Shown here piece by piece: positions 48,275 through 59,044 of a DNA stretch of 64,000 bases; within the stretch, counting starts at the first letter, position 1; every line of letters begins with the position of its first letter. Origin of the DNA: Aliidiomarina taiwanensis. GTDB lineage: Bacteria; Pseudomonadota; Gammaproteobacteria; Enterobacterales; Alteromonadaceae. The translations under genes were made by a program, and so were the position numbers. A model generated the notes under the pieces. The model ran no database searches, was not told the origin of the DNA, and was given only the letters and a program-made list of their open reading frames with translations. The stretch is taken from positions 558,001 to 622,000 of the forward strand of contig NZ_PIPQ01000001.1 of NCBI RefSeq assembly GCF_003987015.1, written 5' to 3'.

Positions 48275-49654
48275 ATGACAACAAAATCACCGACTCATAA
48301 CCGTTGGTCAAGTAACTTTTCTTTTGTACTTGCCGCAACAGCCGCAGCCGTCGGGCTCGGAAATATTTGGAAGTTCCCATACATTATGGGTGAAAATGGG
48401 GGCGGTGCTTTTGTTCTTGTTTATTTGATTTTTATCTTTTTAATTGGTGTGCCTGTGCTTATGGCCGAGGTGCTTATAGGTCGCCGTGGACGAGCATCCC
48501 CTGGTTATGCAGTGCGTAAATTGGCTAAAGAGTCGAAGGTAAACTCAGCTTGGCAAGTCACAGGTTGGCTGGGTATGTTTGCCGGCTTTATGATTCTTTC
48601 TTTTTATGCCGTTATTGCTGGCTGGGCGCTTTCCTACATGGTGAAAGCGGCGCAAGGCACTTTTTTTACCGGTATATCAGAAGCGGAAATTGGCAATGTG
48701 TTTGGTAGCATGGTCAGTAACGCTAATGAACTGGTTCTTTTCACTACCATCATGATAGCGGGCACCGTGTTTGTGGTGGGCAAGGGCTTTAAAAGCGGTT
48801 TGGAGCGTGCGGTCACTTTTTTAATGCCCATGCTTTTATTGTTGCTTATTTTAATTGCAGTTTATGCAGCAAAAATAGGGGACTTTGGCACAGCGGCGCA
48901 GTTTATTTTTAAACCCGACTTTGCCAACTTAAGCAGCCAAGGTATTTTGATTGCCCTAGGGCACTCCTTTTTTACTTTAAGCTTAGCTTCCGGCGTGATG
49001 ATTATTTACGGTGCGTACGTACCCCGTGAAACATCTATTGTCCGTACGTCTATTTGGATAGCCATTGCCGACACCATAGTGGCGGTGATAGCCGGTTTAG
49101 CCATTTTCCCCATTGTGTTTGGCTTTGGTTTACAGCCTGGCGAGGGGCCTGGACTTATTTTCCAAACTTTGCCCATAGCCTTTTCGGCCATGCCAGCTCC
49201 AAGCTTAGTTGCTACTGTGTTCTTTTTAATGCTGGTTCTAGCTGCTTTTACCTCGGCTATTTCCATGATAGAAGCCACGGTAGCCTTTATTGAAGAGAAA
49301 TTTAAAACTAGCCGCTGGACAGCGGCCATTGTGTCCGGTGCACTGCTTTGGACAGTCAGTTTGGGTACTGTGTTTTCCATGTCGGGTGCCGCTTGGGCGC
49401 AAATCGACTGGGTTATTTTTGGTAAAGAGCTACCAACTATTTTCTCGGCCATCGACCACATAGCTTCCAATATACTACTGCCAATTGGTGGCTTGCTCGC
49501 TGCGCTATTTACCGGTTGGATTATGAAAAAGCACTACACACAAGACGAACTAAACACCAGCCCACTTGCTTACTTTATTTGGCAGGTGTGTGTGCGTTAT
49601 TTGGCGCCTGTGGCCATCATCATTATTTTTCTTCAGTTGCTAGGCCTCATTTAA
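48275..49654 (+). CDS. Sodium-dependent NSS-family transporter
   Basis: A 459-residue neurotransmitter:sodium symporter family protein with about eleven to twelve helices. The signature helix-1 motif AAAVGLGNIWKFPYIMGENGGGAF (in the first 45 residues) with the Na+ and substrate site is intact. Bacterial members such as LeuT, TnaT and MhsT take up amino acids. The substrate cannot be told by eye. It lies 42 bp after prc and 44 bp before nhaC on the same strand. Confidence 0.92.
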   Translation: MTTKSPTHNRWSSNFSFVLAATAAAVGLGNIWKFPYIMGENGGGAFVLVYLIFIFLIGVPVLMAEVLIGRRGRASPGYAVRKLAKESKVNSAWQVTGWLGMFAGFMILSFYAVIAGWALSYMVKAAQGTFFTGISEAEIGNVFGSMVSNANELVLFTTIMIAGTVFVVGKGFKSGLERAVTFLMPMLLLLLILIAVYAAKIGDFGTAAQFIFKPDFANLSSQGILIALGHSFFTLSLASGVMIIYGAYVPRETSIVRTSIWIAIADTIVAVIAGLAIFPIVFGFGLQPGEGPGLIFQTLPIAFSAMPAPSLVATVFFLMLVLAAFTSAISMIEATVAFIEEKFKTSRWTAAIVSGALLWTVSLGTVFSMSGAAWAQIDWVIFGKELPTIFSAIDHIASNILLPIGGLLAALFTGWIMKKHYTQDELNTSPLAYFIWQVCVRYLAPVAIIIIFLQLLGLI

Positions 49655-49698
49655 ATTGAGGCCATTGCCACATAGAACATTAGAAGTGGAATTAAACA

Positions 49699-51171
49699 AT
49701 GACAAACCAAGACATTAAATCTCCATCGTATCTGCAGGCCTTAATTCCGCTTGTAGCTCTTGTGGCCATGCTGGCCAGCTCCGTGTATTTATTTGGCGAA
49801 GACTCCTCCTATGGTCCGAACCAAATCGCTTTATTACTTGCAGCGGCCATTGCGTGTGTGGTGGCGTTTCGAAATGGCCATACCTGGAATAAAATAGAAG
49901 AGGGTATTGTCTCGGGCATTTCCGTTGCCTTAGGCGCAGTGCTCATCATCCTTATGGTGGGCTCTTTAATAGGTACCTGGCTTCTTTCCGGTATTGTGCC
50001 TACGATGATCTATTACGGGCTAGAATTACTTAGCCCCTCCTGGTTTTACGCAGCAAGCTGCTTAATTTGTGCTGTAGTTGCTATGTCCATCGGAAGCTCT
50101 TGGACGACAGCAGCCACCATAGGTGTGGCCCTTATAGGCGTTGCCACCGGGCTTGGTTTAAGCGTAGAAATAACCGCAGGTGCCGTCGTTTCAGGAGCTT
50201 ATTTTGGTGACAAAATGTCACCACTTTCGGAAACTACGAACTTGGCCGCCGCTGTCAGTGGTAGTGAGTTGTTCGGCCACATTCGCTATATGAGCTGGAC
50301 TGCTTTTCCAGCCTTCGGTATTACCATGCTGGTGTTTACCATTATGGGTTTTAGTAACACAGGCTCTGCAGACCTCAGCAAGCTGGTGCAAATGCAAGCG
50401 GACTTGAAAGGCATTTTCTATATTAGTCCCATTGTGCTGTTGCCTTTATTAGCGTTACTTGCACTGGCTATTTTCAAACAGCCAGCCTTACCTTCCATTT
50501 TGGCAGGGGCCGTGCTGGGTGGTGTGTGGGCTCTTATTTTCCAACAAGACCTAATTGCTGAATTGGCAGACCCTAGCCGTGCCAACGGGGTTGTTGGCGC
50601 ACTAGAAATTGTTTGGCGGGCATTGGCCGACGGCGTCGATATTCACTCCAATAACGAAGACTTACAAAGCCTAGTCAGCGGTGGTGGTATGAGCGGTATG
50701 ACCAACACAGTATGGCTGATTATTTCTGCGATGACCTTTGGTGCGGTGATGGAAACCACGGGCCTGCTGCAAAAAATAATAGGCGGCGTGCTGAAGCTGG
50801 TGAAGTCTACGGGCTCACTTATTTTCGCCACCATAGCAACGGGCTTTGGCACCAACGTTTTAACCGCAGACCAATACATGGCGATTGTTCTACCTGGCCG
50901 CATGTTCCGTGAAGCATACCAACAAGAAAACCTTGACGCGCGAGTGCTTTCACGCTCCCTTGAGTCAAGCGGTACCGTTACTTCAGCACTAATTCCGTGG
51001 AATACCTGTGGTGCCTTTATGTTCTCGGTATTAGGTGTCTACCCATTGGCTTATGCACCTTATGCTATTTTCCTGTGGCTAGTCCCTGTGTTAGCCATCG
51101 CTTACGGTTACACCAACTTTAAAATTTTACGGACCAACGACTCACAAACCAATCGTGTGCAAGAAGCATGA
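49699..51171 (+). CDS. nhaC: Na+/H+ antiporter of the NhaC family
   Basis: A 490-residue antiporter with about eleven helices. Family features include IGSSWTTAATIGVALIGVA (about 134-152), GAYFGDKMSPLSETTNLAAA (about 165-185) and SRSLESSGTVTSALIPWNTCG near the C terminus. It exports Na+ in exchange for H+, and would balance Na+ brought in by the symporters encoded nearby. Its stop codon overlaps the pepN start (ATGA), so the two are translationally coupled. Confidence 0.93.
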   Translation: MTNQDIKSPSYLQALIPLVALVAMLASSVYLFGEDSSYGPNQIALLLAAAIACVVAFRNGHTWNKIEEGIVSGISVALGAVLIILMVGSLIGTWLLSGIVPTMIYYGLELLSPSWFYAASCLICAVVAMSIGSSWTTAATIGVALIGVATGLGLSVEITAGAVVSGAYFGDKMSPLSETTNLAAAVSGSELFGHIRYMSWTAFPAFGITMLVFTIMGFSNTGSADLSKLVQMQADLKGIFYISPIVLLPLLALLALAIFKQPALPSILAGAVLGGVWALIFQQDLIAELADPSRANGVVGALEIVWRALADGVDIHSNNEDLQSLVSGGGMSGMTNTVWLIISAMTFGAVMETTGLLQKIIGGVLKLVKSTGSLIFATIATGFGTNVLTADQYMAIVLPGRMFREAYQQENLDARVLSRSLESSGTVTSALIPWNTCGAFMFSVLGVYPLAYAPYAIFLWLVPVLAIAYGYTNFKILRTNDSQTNRVQEA

Positions 51172-53780
51172 CTGTAACAACAGCTCCTACGGCGCGTTAT
51201 AGAAAAGACTATAAGGCGCCTTCTTTTAGTATCGACACGGTCGACCTTCACTTTTATTTGGACGACACCTGCACCCGCGTGGTCAATACCATGCAGGTAC
51301 AAAAGCGTGACGACGAACCTGACCTAGTGCTTGACGGCGAACAACTTCAACTTGTGCAGGTGACATTAGACGACCGTCTGCTGGTGGCTGAACAAGACTA
51401 TAAAGTAGGCCGCAAAAGCTTAACCATTTACAATGTGCCCGCACAGTTTAGCCTCACCATAGAAAACACCATTAACCCAAGTGCTAACACGGCACTTGAA
51501 GGTTTATATAAGTCGGCAGGTGTGTTTTGCAGTCAGTGTGAAGCAGAAGGATTTCGCCGCATTACTTACTTTTTAGACAGGCCAGACGTACTCAGTGTGT
51601 ACACCACCACCTTGTACGTTGCCAACAAAGAAGAATACCCCCACTTACTCAGTAACGGCAACAAAGTAGACACGGGCACCACAGCAGAAGGGCTCAGCTG
51701 GGTACGTTGGCACGACCCATACCCAAAGCCTTCGTATTTATTTGCCGTGGTAGCGGGTGACTTCGACTTACTGGAAGACACCTATACAACCGCGGAAGGC
51801 CGTCAGGTTTTACTTCAGTTCTTTGTGGACAAAGGAAATTTAAACAAGGCGTATTTTGCCATGGAGGCACTTAAAAACTCCATGCGCTGGGACGAACAAC
51901 GTTTTGGTTTAAGTTATGACCTCGATATTTACATGGTTGTTGCCGTGGACTTTTTCAACATGGGGGCCATGGAAAACAAAGGGCTGAATGTATTTAATTC
52001 AAAATTTGTGCTTGCCGATGAAGCATCAGCCACAGACCAAGACTTTATTAACGTTGAAGCGGTGATAGGCCACGAGTATTTCCATAACTGGACAGGTAAC
52101 CGCATAACCTGCCGAGACTGGTTTCAGCTTAGCTTAAAGGAAGGCTTAACGGTATTCCGCGAACAGGAGTTTAGTGCTGACCAAGGCATGCGCGCGGTGA
52201 ACCGTATTCAAGACGTGCGCATTATGCGTACCCACCAGTTTGAAGAAGACGCAGGCCCCATGGCCCACGCCATTCGACCCGACATAGTGGTCGAAATGAA
52301 TAACTTTTACACGGTGACTATTTATAACAAAGGTGCCGAAGTAGTGCGTATGCTGCACACCTTGCTTGGGGAGCAAACCTTCCAAGCGGGTATGCGCCGC
52401 TATATAGCCGATAACGATGGCAAAGCAGCTACCTGCAATGACTTTTTGCAGGCTATGGAGCAGGCCAGTGGTCGCAACCTCAATCAGTTTAAACGTTGGT
52501 ATTCACAAGCTGGCACGCCTGAAATTAGTGTGCAAACAGACTACAGCCGACGGCAACGAAAGCTTACTGTAACTATTAGCCAAGCTAGCGATAAACCTGC
52601 TAATGCTCCTTTTCATATACCCATTCAAGTGGAGCTTCTATCCCAGCAGGGCGAGCCATTGCACCCACCAGAGCTGCCTGTAAACAGCGTGCTGGAGTTG
52701 ACCGAGCCCGAACAAACTTTCACTTTTACTGGGTTGAAGGAAGCGCCTGTATTTGCACCTCTTGCGAACTTCTCAGCGCCTGTTAAATGCAACGACACGC
52801 GTAGTTTGGACGAATTAATCACCATTACGCGGTTTGCCCAAGACGCTTTTTTGCGTTGGGACGCGGTGCAGCAGCTGTATAGCCAGGCTGTTCATGAAGC
52901 CATTGCGCAGGGTGGCGCACTGACACTGCCTAACGCCCTGATCGACGGCTTAAAAGCCAGCTTAACCGATGGCAATAGCGACCCAGCATTAGTCGCATTG
53001 CTATTGCAAATACCATCAGAAGAGGGTGTGGCAGCTGAATTTAAGTATGTCCCTGTGTCAGCAATTCACCGGGCTATCACCGAGCTGCATGAAGCGTTAG
53101 CCCGAGGCTTGTATACGGAATTGCTACAGGCTTGGGACATGCATTGGCCTCAAGCGACAGACAAACAGGCAGCTTTTAGTAAGGAAGCCATTGCAGCCCG
53201 TATGTTATGTAATACTTGCTTGGGTTACTTGGCGGCTATGACCGACAGCGAAGCTGTCCATGAACGTTTGCAGCGGCAGTTTGCCGCAGAACAAAGCATG
53301 ACCCTTGTGTTCGGTGCCTTACAAGCTGCGGTTCACAACCAACACCGATTGGCCGAAGTCCAGCTAGCCCAGTTTGCCAACCGTTGGCAGCACGACCCCC
53401 TTGTGATGGATAAATGGCTCGCGGTGCAAGCCACAGTGCGACATGCTTCGAGCATTGCGAAGGTACACGAACTAACGGAGCACAGCGCCTTCGACTGGAG
53501 TAACCCCAACCGGGTGTATGCTTTACTGGCTAGTTTTAGCCACAACTTTGCCCAGCTGCATCAAGCCGACGGGGCAGGCTATGCACTTTTAGTTAGCGCC
53601 ATTAAACGCTTGAACACAGCAAACCCGCAAGTGGCTTCCCGATTACTGTCGCCCTTATTGAACTGGCGACGTTTTAACGACGCGCGCCAAGGCTTATTGC
53701 AACAAGTGCTGTCTGATCTGCGTAACATGCCAGACTTAGCACCCGACTTGTTTGAAAAAATAGAGCAAAGTTTACGGTAA
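51168..53780 (+). CDS. pepN: Aminopeptidase N (M1 family)
   Basis: An 870-residue M1 metallopeptidase removing N-terminal residues from peptides. The exopeptidase motif GAMENKG (about 264-270) and zinc motif HEYFHNWTGNR (about 300) with the third ligand Glu in LKEGLTVFREQ are intact. Length matches E. coli PepN. It has no signal peptide. It is coupled to nhaC and followed after 4 bp by a DUF2835 gene. Confidence 0.96.
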   Translation: MTVTTAPTARYRKDYKAPSFSIDTVDLHFYLDDTCTRVVNTMQVQKRDDEPDLVLDGEQLQLVQVTLDDRLLVAEQDYKVGRKSLTIYNVPAQFSLTIENTINPSANTALEGLYKSAGVFCSQCEAEGFRRITYFLDRPDVLSVYTTTLYVANKEEYPHLLSNGNKVDTGTTAEGLSWVRWHDPYPKPSYLFAVVAGDFDLLEDTYTTAEGRQVLLQFFVDKGNLNKAYFAMEALKNSMRWDEQRFGLSYDLDIYMVVAVDFFNMGAMENKGLNVFNSKFVLADEASATDQDFINVEAVIGHEYFHNWTGNRITCRDWFQLSLKEGLTVFREQEFSADQGMRAVNRIQDVRIMRTHQFEEDAGPMAHAIRPDIVVEMNNFYTVTIYNKGAEVVRMLHTLLGEQTFQAGMRRYIADNDGKAATCNDFLQAMEQASGRNLNQFKRWYSQAGTPEISVQTDYSRRQRKLTVTISQASDKPANAPFHIPIQVELLSQQGEPLHPPELPVNSVLELTEPEQTFTFTGLKEAPVFAPLANFSAPVKCNDTRSLDELITITRFAQDAFLRWDAVQQLYSQAVHEAIAQGGALTLPNALIDGLKASLTDGNSDPALVALLLQIPSEEGVAAEFKYVPVSAIHRAITELHEALARGLYTELLQAWDMHWPQATDKQAAFSKEAIAARMLCNTCLGYLAAMTDSEAVHERLQRQFAAEQSMTLVFGALQAAVHNQHRLAEVQLAQFANRWQHDPLVMDKWLAVQATVRHASSIAKVHELTEHSAFDWSNPNRVYALLASFSHNFAQLHQADGAGYALLVSAIKRLNTANPQVASRLLSPLLNWRRFNDARQGLLQQVLSDLRNMPDLAPDLFEKIEQSLR

Positions 53781-53784
53781 GCCA

Positions 53785-54006
53785 GTGAACGAATATATTT
53801 TGCCCATTCATCTTACGGCACTTGAAACCGAACAGTTATTTTACGGCAGTGGTCTACACCACATTGTTGTCACTGCCGAAAACGGCTTACGCGTGCAGTT
53901 GGCACTGCGCCATTTAGTACCCTTCATTACCCGCGATGGAATTTCAGGGCGTTTTCGTTTACGCACGAATGCCCAACATGCCTTCATTTCGTTAGAGAAA
54001 TTGTAA
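53785..54006 (+). CDS. DUF2835 family small protein
   Basis: A 73-residue beta-rich protein (QLFYGSGLHHIVVTAENGLRVQLALRHLVPFITRDGISGRF) that I assign to DUF2835, a small family seen beside pepN in several gammaproteobacteria. No function is known. The start is GTG at 53785. The 190 bp up to the next gene hold an AT-rich inverted repeat near 54020-54042 and otherwise no gene. Confidence 0.78.
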   Translation: MNEYILPIHLTALETEQLFYGSGLHHIVVTAENGLRVQLALRHLVPFITRDGISGRFRLRTNAQHAFISLEKL

Positions 54007-54199
54007 CTTTTAAGTTGTTGTTTTTTTAGAATAAAAAAACAGCTAGGAAAAACACTACAAGGGTCAAAATAAACTCATCCCACCACACTGGGTACCATTG
54101 CTTTTTGTGTCATTAAGGTCGAGAATATAAGGACATTCGTATTTACTTTTTGCACTTATATATTTGCTCTGAGTGTATGCATACAAGGATATATCCCTA

Positions 54200-57100
54200 A
54201 TGACTTCGTTGAATGGTCAGTCTCCGGTTCTCCTTGAGAAGGTTTTTGAGGTAATCAAGAAAAAACTACCAGCAGACACAGCTCCGCTTGTGGTCGAGTT
54301 TACCGAGCGCCTCTACCAAAACGTTTCTCGAGACGATCTAATCGGACGCGATTATAGTAATATTTACGGTTCTGTAGTTTCCCTGTGGCACAGCTTTAAT
54401 AACTATGCGAACGGGAATGAAGCACAAATTCGGGTATACAACCCTGAAGCGAGCAAGCATGGCTGGGAATCGCCTTATACCGTTGTAGAGATTATTCAAG
54501 TGGACATGCCATTTATGGTGGACTCGGTGCGCATGGCACTGAACCGCTTTGGTATTAAGCCGCACTTATTCTTACAAGCGCCTTTTACCCACACCCGGAA
54601 TGAAGCAGGGGACGTGGTGAGTATTGTTGAAGCAGGTAAAGTCGACAAAAATGCACAAGCCGACACTGTCTTCTTGCTTGAAATTGACCGCCTTACCTCG
54701 GCGGACGAAATTGAAACATTAAAAATTGAACTTACCTCGGTTATGGCTGAAATTAAAGCCGCGGTTACCGACTGGCAGCCTATGCGTGAAAAGCTGGCAG
54801 AAATTGCGGACACCATTGAAGACAGAAACTACCCAGGTAGCGACGAAGACGTGGCACAAGCCAAGCGTTTACTGTCATGGTTGGCCGACAACAACTTTAC
54901 CTTAATGGGTTACCGTGGTTATACGCTAACGCCTGTAGAAGGTGACTACGAGTTGCGCCAAGAAAAAGGCTCTAGCTTAGGTGTTATGAAAAGCACCGAG
55001 TCTGACACTCCGCGTAAAATTACCAGCATGACCAAGCAGTCGCGCCATGCAGCTTTAAGCAAAGACGAACTTATTTTGGTGACAAAAACCAACAGTAAGT
55101 CGCGGGTTCACCGCCCAGCTTATACCGACTATTTAGGTATTAAACGTTTCGACAAAGAAGGAAACGTCATAGGCGAAGACCGTTTTATTGGTTTGTATTC
55201 GTCAAGCTTTTATAACGACAGTGCCATGGACATTCCGTTTGTACGGGAAAAAATTCAAGCGGTATTGGAAGCGTCAAAATACGCCCCGAACTCTCATGGC
55301 AGCAAAGCTATTTTAAATATTTTACAAACCTACCCGCGCGACGAGCTGATTCAAACCAGCCCGGAAGAGTTACTCAGTACGGCCATGGGTGTACTGCAAG
55401 CGCAAGAGCGTGATGTGACCCGTTTGTTTATTCGTCGTGACGTATTTGGCCGCTTTATCACGGCCATGGTGTATGTGCCAAAAGAGCGCTACAACACCGG
55501 GTTACGTGAAAAAACTCAAGATATATTAGCCCGTTCACTCGGAGCCATTGGAGACGTTGAGTTTAATACGTACTTCTCAGAGTCGAACTTTGCCAGAACA
55601 TTGTACACGGTTCGTGTATCAGACAGCGTACAGGACATTAATGTGAGTCAAATAGAACAAGATTTAGAAGAAGCTTCTCGCACGTGGGAAGACCACCTGG
55701 AAAGCCTACTTGTAGCAGCCCACGGTGAAGCAAAAGCGCAAACCTACATGCGCCGCTATGCCGACGGTTTCCCGCGCTCTTATAAGGAAGACATTTTAAC
55801 GTCAGTTGCGATTGCAGACATCGACCAGCTTGAAGCGCTCGACGACGACCACAAGCTTGGTATGTTGTTTTACCGTGCCCAAGAAGTGGAAAACGACTCA
55901 AACCGTGTGAAACTAAAGCTTTTCCATAAAGACGAGCCTATTCACTTGTCTGACGTGCTACCCATGCTTGAAAACTTTGGTCTGCGCATTATTAACGAAA
56001 GCCCGTACGAAATTACCACCAACGAAGGTAATGTGTTCTGGGTGCTCGACTTCTTTATGGTGCACACGGCCGGCCCTCTTGACCTTGACGAAATTCGTGA
56101 AAACTTCCAGGAAGCCTTTGCACGTGTATGGAGCGGCGAACTAGAAGATGACGGCTTTAACCGTTTAGTTTTAAGCGCAGGCATGTCCGGTCGCCACGTT
56201 GTTATTTTACGTATGTTAGCCAAATACATGCGTCAAATTGGCGTGACCTTTAGCCAAAGCTACATAGAAAACACCTTTGCTCGCTACCCGAAAATTGCAG
56301 AGCTTATTATTAAAATGTTCTACACCAAGTTTGAGCCGGGTGTGGAAAACGTTGAAGAGCAACTGGCCGCTATTAACGAAGCGCTTCAGGGCGAGTTAAG
56401 CAATGTAGCCAGCCTGGACGACGACCGTATTATTGGTCGCTACATCGACTTAATTAAAGCGGCTTTACGTACTAACTTCTTCCAGAAAGACGAAAGCGGC
56501 AAGCCGAAGAGCTATGTGTCTATCAAGTTCTTACCGGAAGAGATTCCAGAAATGCCATTACCGCTGTTGAAGTACGAAGTATTTGTGTACTCGCCGCGTG
56601 TTGAAGGTATTCACTTACGTGGTGGTAAGGTGTCTCGTGGTGGTTTACGTTGGTCAGACCGCCCTGAAGACTTCCGTACCGAAGTGCTTGGCCTGGTAAA
56701 AGCACAGCAAGTGAAAAACACCGTGATTGTACCTGTTGGTGCGAAGGGTGGCTTTGTTGCGAAGAAACTGCCAACCGAGCGTGACGCTTTCTTTGAAGAG
56801 GGCAAAAACTGCTACCGTATTTTCATCCGCGGTCTGCTTGATATTGCTGACAATATTGTGGAAGGCGAAGTGGTACATGCGCCAGACGTTGTGCGTTACG
56901 ACGAAGACGACACCTATATTGTTGTTGCTGCAGACAAAGGAACCGCAACCTTCTCAGACATTGCCAACGGCATTGCTGCTGAATACAACTTCTGGTTAGG
57001 CGACGCCTTTGCTTCGGGTGGTTCAGTTGGTTACGACCATAAAAAAATGGGTATTACCGCAAGCGGTGCTTGGCAGTCGGTTATGCGCCATTTCCGTGAA

Positions 57101-59044
57101 ATTGGTGTGGACTGTCAGACAACAGACTTTACCTGTGTGGGTATTGGTGACATGGGCGGTGACGTATTCGGAAACGGTATGTTGCAGTCGAAGCACACCA
57201 AGCTAGTGGGTGCCTTTAACCACATGCACATTTTTGTGGACCCGAACCCGAACCCAGAAACCACCTATGAAGAGCGTTTACGCTTATTCAAAATGCCACG
57301 TTCATCGTGGGCTGACTTCGACAAGAGCTTGCTCAGTGAAGGGGGTGGCATTTTCGAACGTAGTGCCAAGTCCATTAACTTAACACCACAAATTCAAGAG
57401 CTTGTGGGCACAACCAAAAGCAGCATGACGCCAAACGAGTTGATCCGTGCATTGCTCATGTCTGAAGTCGACCTCATTTGGAACGGCGGTATTGGTACAT
57501 ACGTGAAGTCGTCGAAAGAGTCCGACATTGACGTAGGCGACCGTGCTAACGACCCACTGCGTGTCAACGGCGAAGACATTCGTGCTGTGATTATTGGCGA
57601 AGGCGGTAACCTGGGTATGACCCAGCTTGGCCGTATTGAATACGCGAATAAAGGCGGCCGCATTAACACCGACTTTATTGATAACGTGGGTGGTGTGTCG
57701 TGCTCGGACAACGAAGTAAACATTAAAATATTACTGAACGGCTTGGTGAACCAAGGCAAATTAACGCGTGAACAGCGCGACGAAATGCTCTTTGCCATGA
57801 CCGAAGACGTGCGTGAAATTGTGCTGACAGACGCGAAGCGTCAAACCCAGTCCATGTCGGTAACTTACCTACGTGGTGTAAGCCAAATTAAAGAAATTCA
57901 ACGCTTTATTCACCAGTTAGAGCGCGACGGTCACCTTGATCGTGCCATCGAGTTCTTACCAAGCGACGACGAACTGGCCGATCGCATTGCCAACGGCAAA
58001 GGCTTTACACGTCCAGAGTTAGCCGTACTGTCTGCTTATGGCAAAATGGTGTTGAAAGACGAATTTGCCATTGACGCAATTGCCAACGACCCGTTCCATG
58101 CCAAAGAGTTAGTGAACTCTTTCCCAGCTGCGCTGCGTGAAAAGTTTGCAGACGACATGGAAGGGCACCCACTGCGCACCGAAATTATTGCCACTAAATT
58201 GGCAAATAATATGGTGAATGACATGGGGCCAAACTTCTTGCTTCGTAAGAAAGAAGCAACAGGCGCTACTTCAGCTGAAATTGCGGCTAGTTATGTTATT
58301 TCTCGCGAACTCTTTGAAGCTCATAAAATTAGAGCTGAAATTGAAGCGCTCGATAACATTATTTCGGCAGATGCACAGAACCAAATTCTATTCCAGGTTC
58401 GCCGCTTAGTTCGCCGTACTTCCCGTTGGTTCTTACGTCATAAGAACCCAGCACTGAAAGGTATTCAGGCGCATATCGACTTCTACAAAGCAGCGTTTGA
58501 CGACCTACGTGAAAATGCGTTGGACTACATTACCGAGGTTGAAGCGAAAGAAATTAAAGCAGATATTGCACGCTTAGAAGAAATTGGAGTGCCAGCAGCC
58601 CTTGCCCAGCAAGTTGGCTTGTTAAGCACCACCTTCTCAGCCATGGATATTGCGGAAATTTCAGCGGCAAGTAAGCAAGAAATTTCAACTGTTGCGCAAA
58701 TTTACTTCCGTCTCGGTGCAAAAACAGAATTGCACTGGTTCTTAAAAGAAGTGAACGCACAGCCTACAGCAAACCACTGGCAAGCACTTGCACGTGCTGC
58801 CTTCCGTGAAGAGCTGGACTGGCAGCAGCGTGAACTTACCAGCACAGTCCTGAGATTTGCTGACAAAGCAGACTCCCCAGTGGCTATGCTAGAACTATGG
58901 ATGGAGAAAAATGCCACCCACTTGAACCGCTGGAAGCAAATGCTTGCAGACTTCAAATCAACACAAAGCCACGAGTTTGCGAAATTCTCTGTTGCGCTTA
59001 GTGAATTGATGATGCTAGGACAGCATTGTGGAGAAGATCAGTAA
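54200..59044 (+). CDS. gdhB: NAD-dependent glutamate dehydrogenase, 180-kDa type
   Basis: A 1614-residue enzyme of the large L_GDH class that oxidises glutamate to 2-oxoglutarate and ammonia with NAD. An N-terminal regulatory region of about 700 residues carries ACT-like domains. The catalytic core (about 720-1150) contains GGLRWSDRPEDFRTEVLGLVKAQQVKN, PVGAKGGFVAKK, GDMGGDVFGNGML and the GGSVGYDHKKMGITA block. A helical C-terminal region completes it. Length matches the Pseudomonas homologue of about 1620 residues. I start at ATG 54200 because AAGGA lies upstream. Its stop codon shares one base with the pyrD start. Confidence 0.95.
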   Translation: MTSLNGQSPVLLEKVFEVIKKKLPADTAPLVVEFTERLYQNVSRDDLIGRDYSNIYGSVVSLWHSFNNYANGNEAQIRVYNPEASKHGWESPYTVVEIIQVDMPFMVDSVRMALNRFGIKPHLFLQAPFTHTRNEAGDVVSIVEAGKVDKNAQADTVFLLEIDRLTSADEIETLKIELTSVMAEIKAAVTDWQPMREKLAEIADTIEDRNYPGSDEDVAQAKRLLSWLADNNFTLMGYRGYTLTPVEGDYELRQEKGSSLGVMKSTESDTPRKITSMTKQSRHAALSKDELILVTKTNSKSRVHRPAYTDYLGIKRFDKEGNVIGEDRFIGLYSSSFYNDSAMDIPFVREKIQAVLEASKYAPNSHGSKAILNILQTYPRDELIQTSPEELLSTAMGVLQAQERDVTRLFIRRDVFGRFITAMVYVPKERYNTGLREKTQDILARSLGAIGDVEFNTYFSESNFARTLYTVRVSDSVQDINVSQIEQDLEEASRTWEDHLESLLVAAHGEAKAQTYMRRYADGFPRSYKEDILTSVAIADIDQLEALDDDHKLGMLFYRAQEVENDSNRVKLKLFHKDEPIHLSDVLPMLENFGLRIINESPYEITTNEGNVFWVLDFFMVHTAGPLDLDEIRENFQEAFARVWSGELEDDGFNRLVLSAGMSGRHVVILRMLAKYMRQIGVTFSQSYIENTFARYPKIAELIIKMFYTKFEPGVENVEEQLAAINEALQGELSNVASLDDDRIIGRYIDLIKAALRTNFFQKDESGKPKSYVSIKFLPEEIPEMPLPLLKYEVFVYSPRVEGIHLRGGKVSRGGLRWSDRPEDFRTEVLGLVKAQQVKNTVIVPVGAKGGFVAKKLPTERDAFFEEGKNCYRIFIRGLLDIADNIVEGEVVHAPDVVRYDEDDTYIVVAADKGTATFSDIANGIAAEYNFWLGDAFASGGSVGYDHKKMGITASGAWQSVMRHFREIGVDCQTTDFTCVGIGDMGGDVFGNGMLQSKHTKLVGAFNHMHIFVDPNPNPETTYEERLRLFKMPRSSWADFDKSLLSEGGGIFERSAKSINLTPQIQELVGTTKSSMTPNELIRALLMSEVDLIWNGGIGTYVKSSKESDIDVGDRANDPLRVNGEDIRAVIIGEGGNLGMTQLGRIEYANKGGRINTDFIDNVGGVSCSDNEVNIKILLNGLVNQGKLTREQRDEMLFAMTEDVREIVLTDAKRQTQSMSVTYLRGVSQIKEIQRFIHQLERDGHLDRAIEFLPSDDELADRIANGKGFTRPELAVLSAYGKMVLKDEFAIDAIANDPFHAKELVNSFPAALREKFADDMEGHPLRTEIIATKLANNMVNDMGPNFLLRKKEATGATSAEIAASYVISRELFEAHKIRAEIEALDNIISADAQNQILFQVRRLVRRTSRWFLRHKNPALKGIQAHIDFYKAAFDDLRENALDYITEVEAKEIKADIARLEEIGVPAALAQQVGLLSTTFSAMDIAEISAASKQEISTVAQIYFRLGAKTELHWFLKEVNAQPTANHWQALARAAFREELDWQQRELTSTVLRFADKADSPVAMLELWMEKNATHLNRWKQMLADFKSTQSHEFAKFSVALSELMMLGQHCGEDQ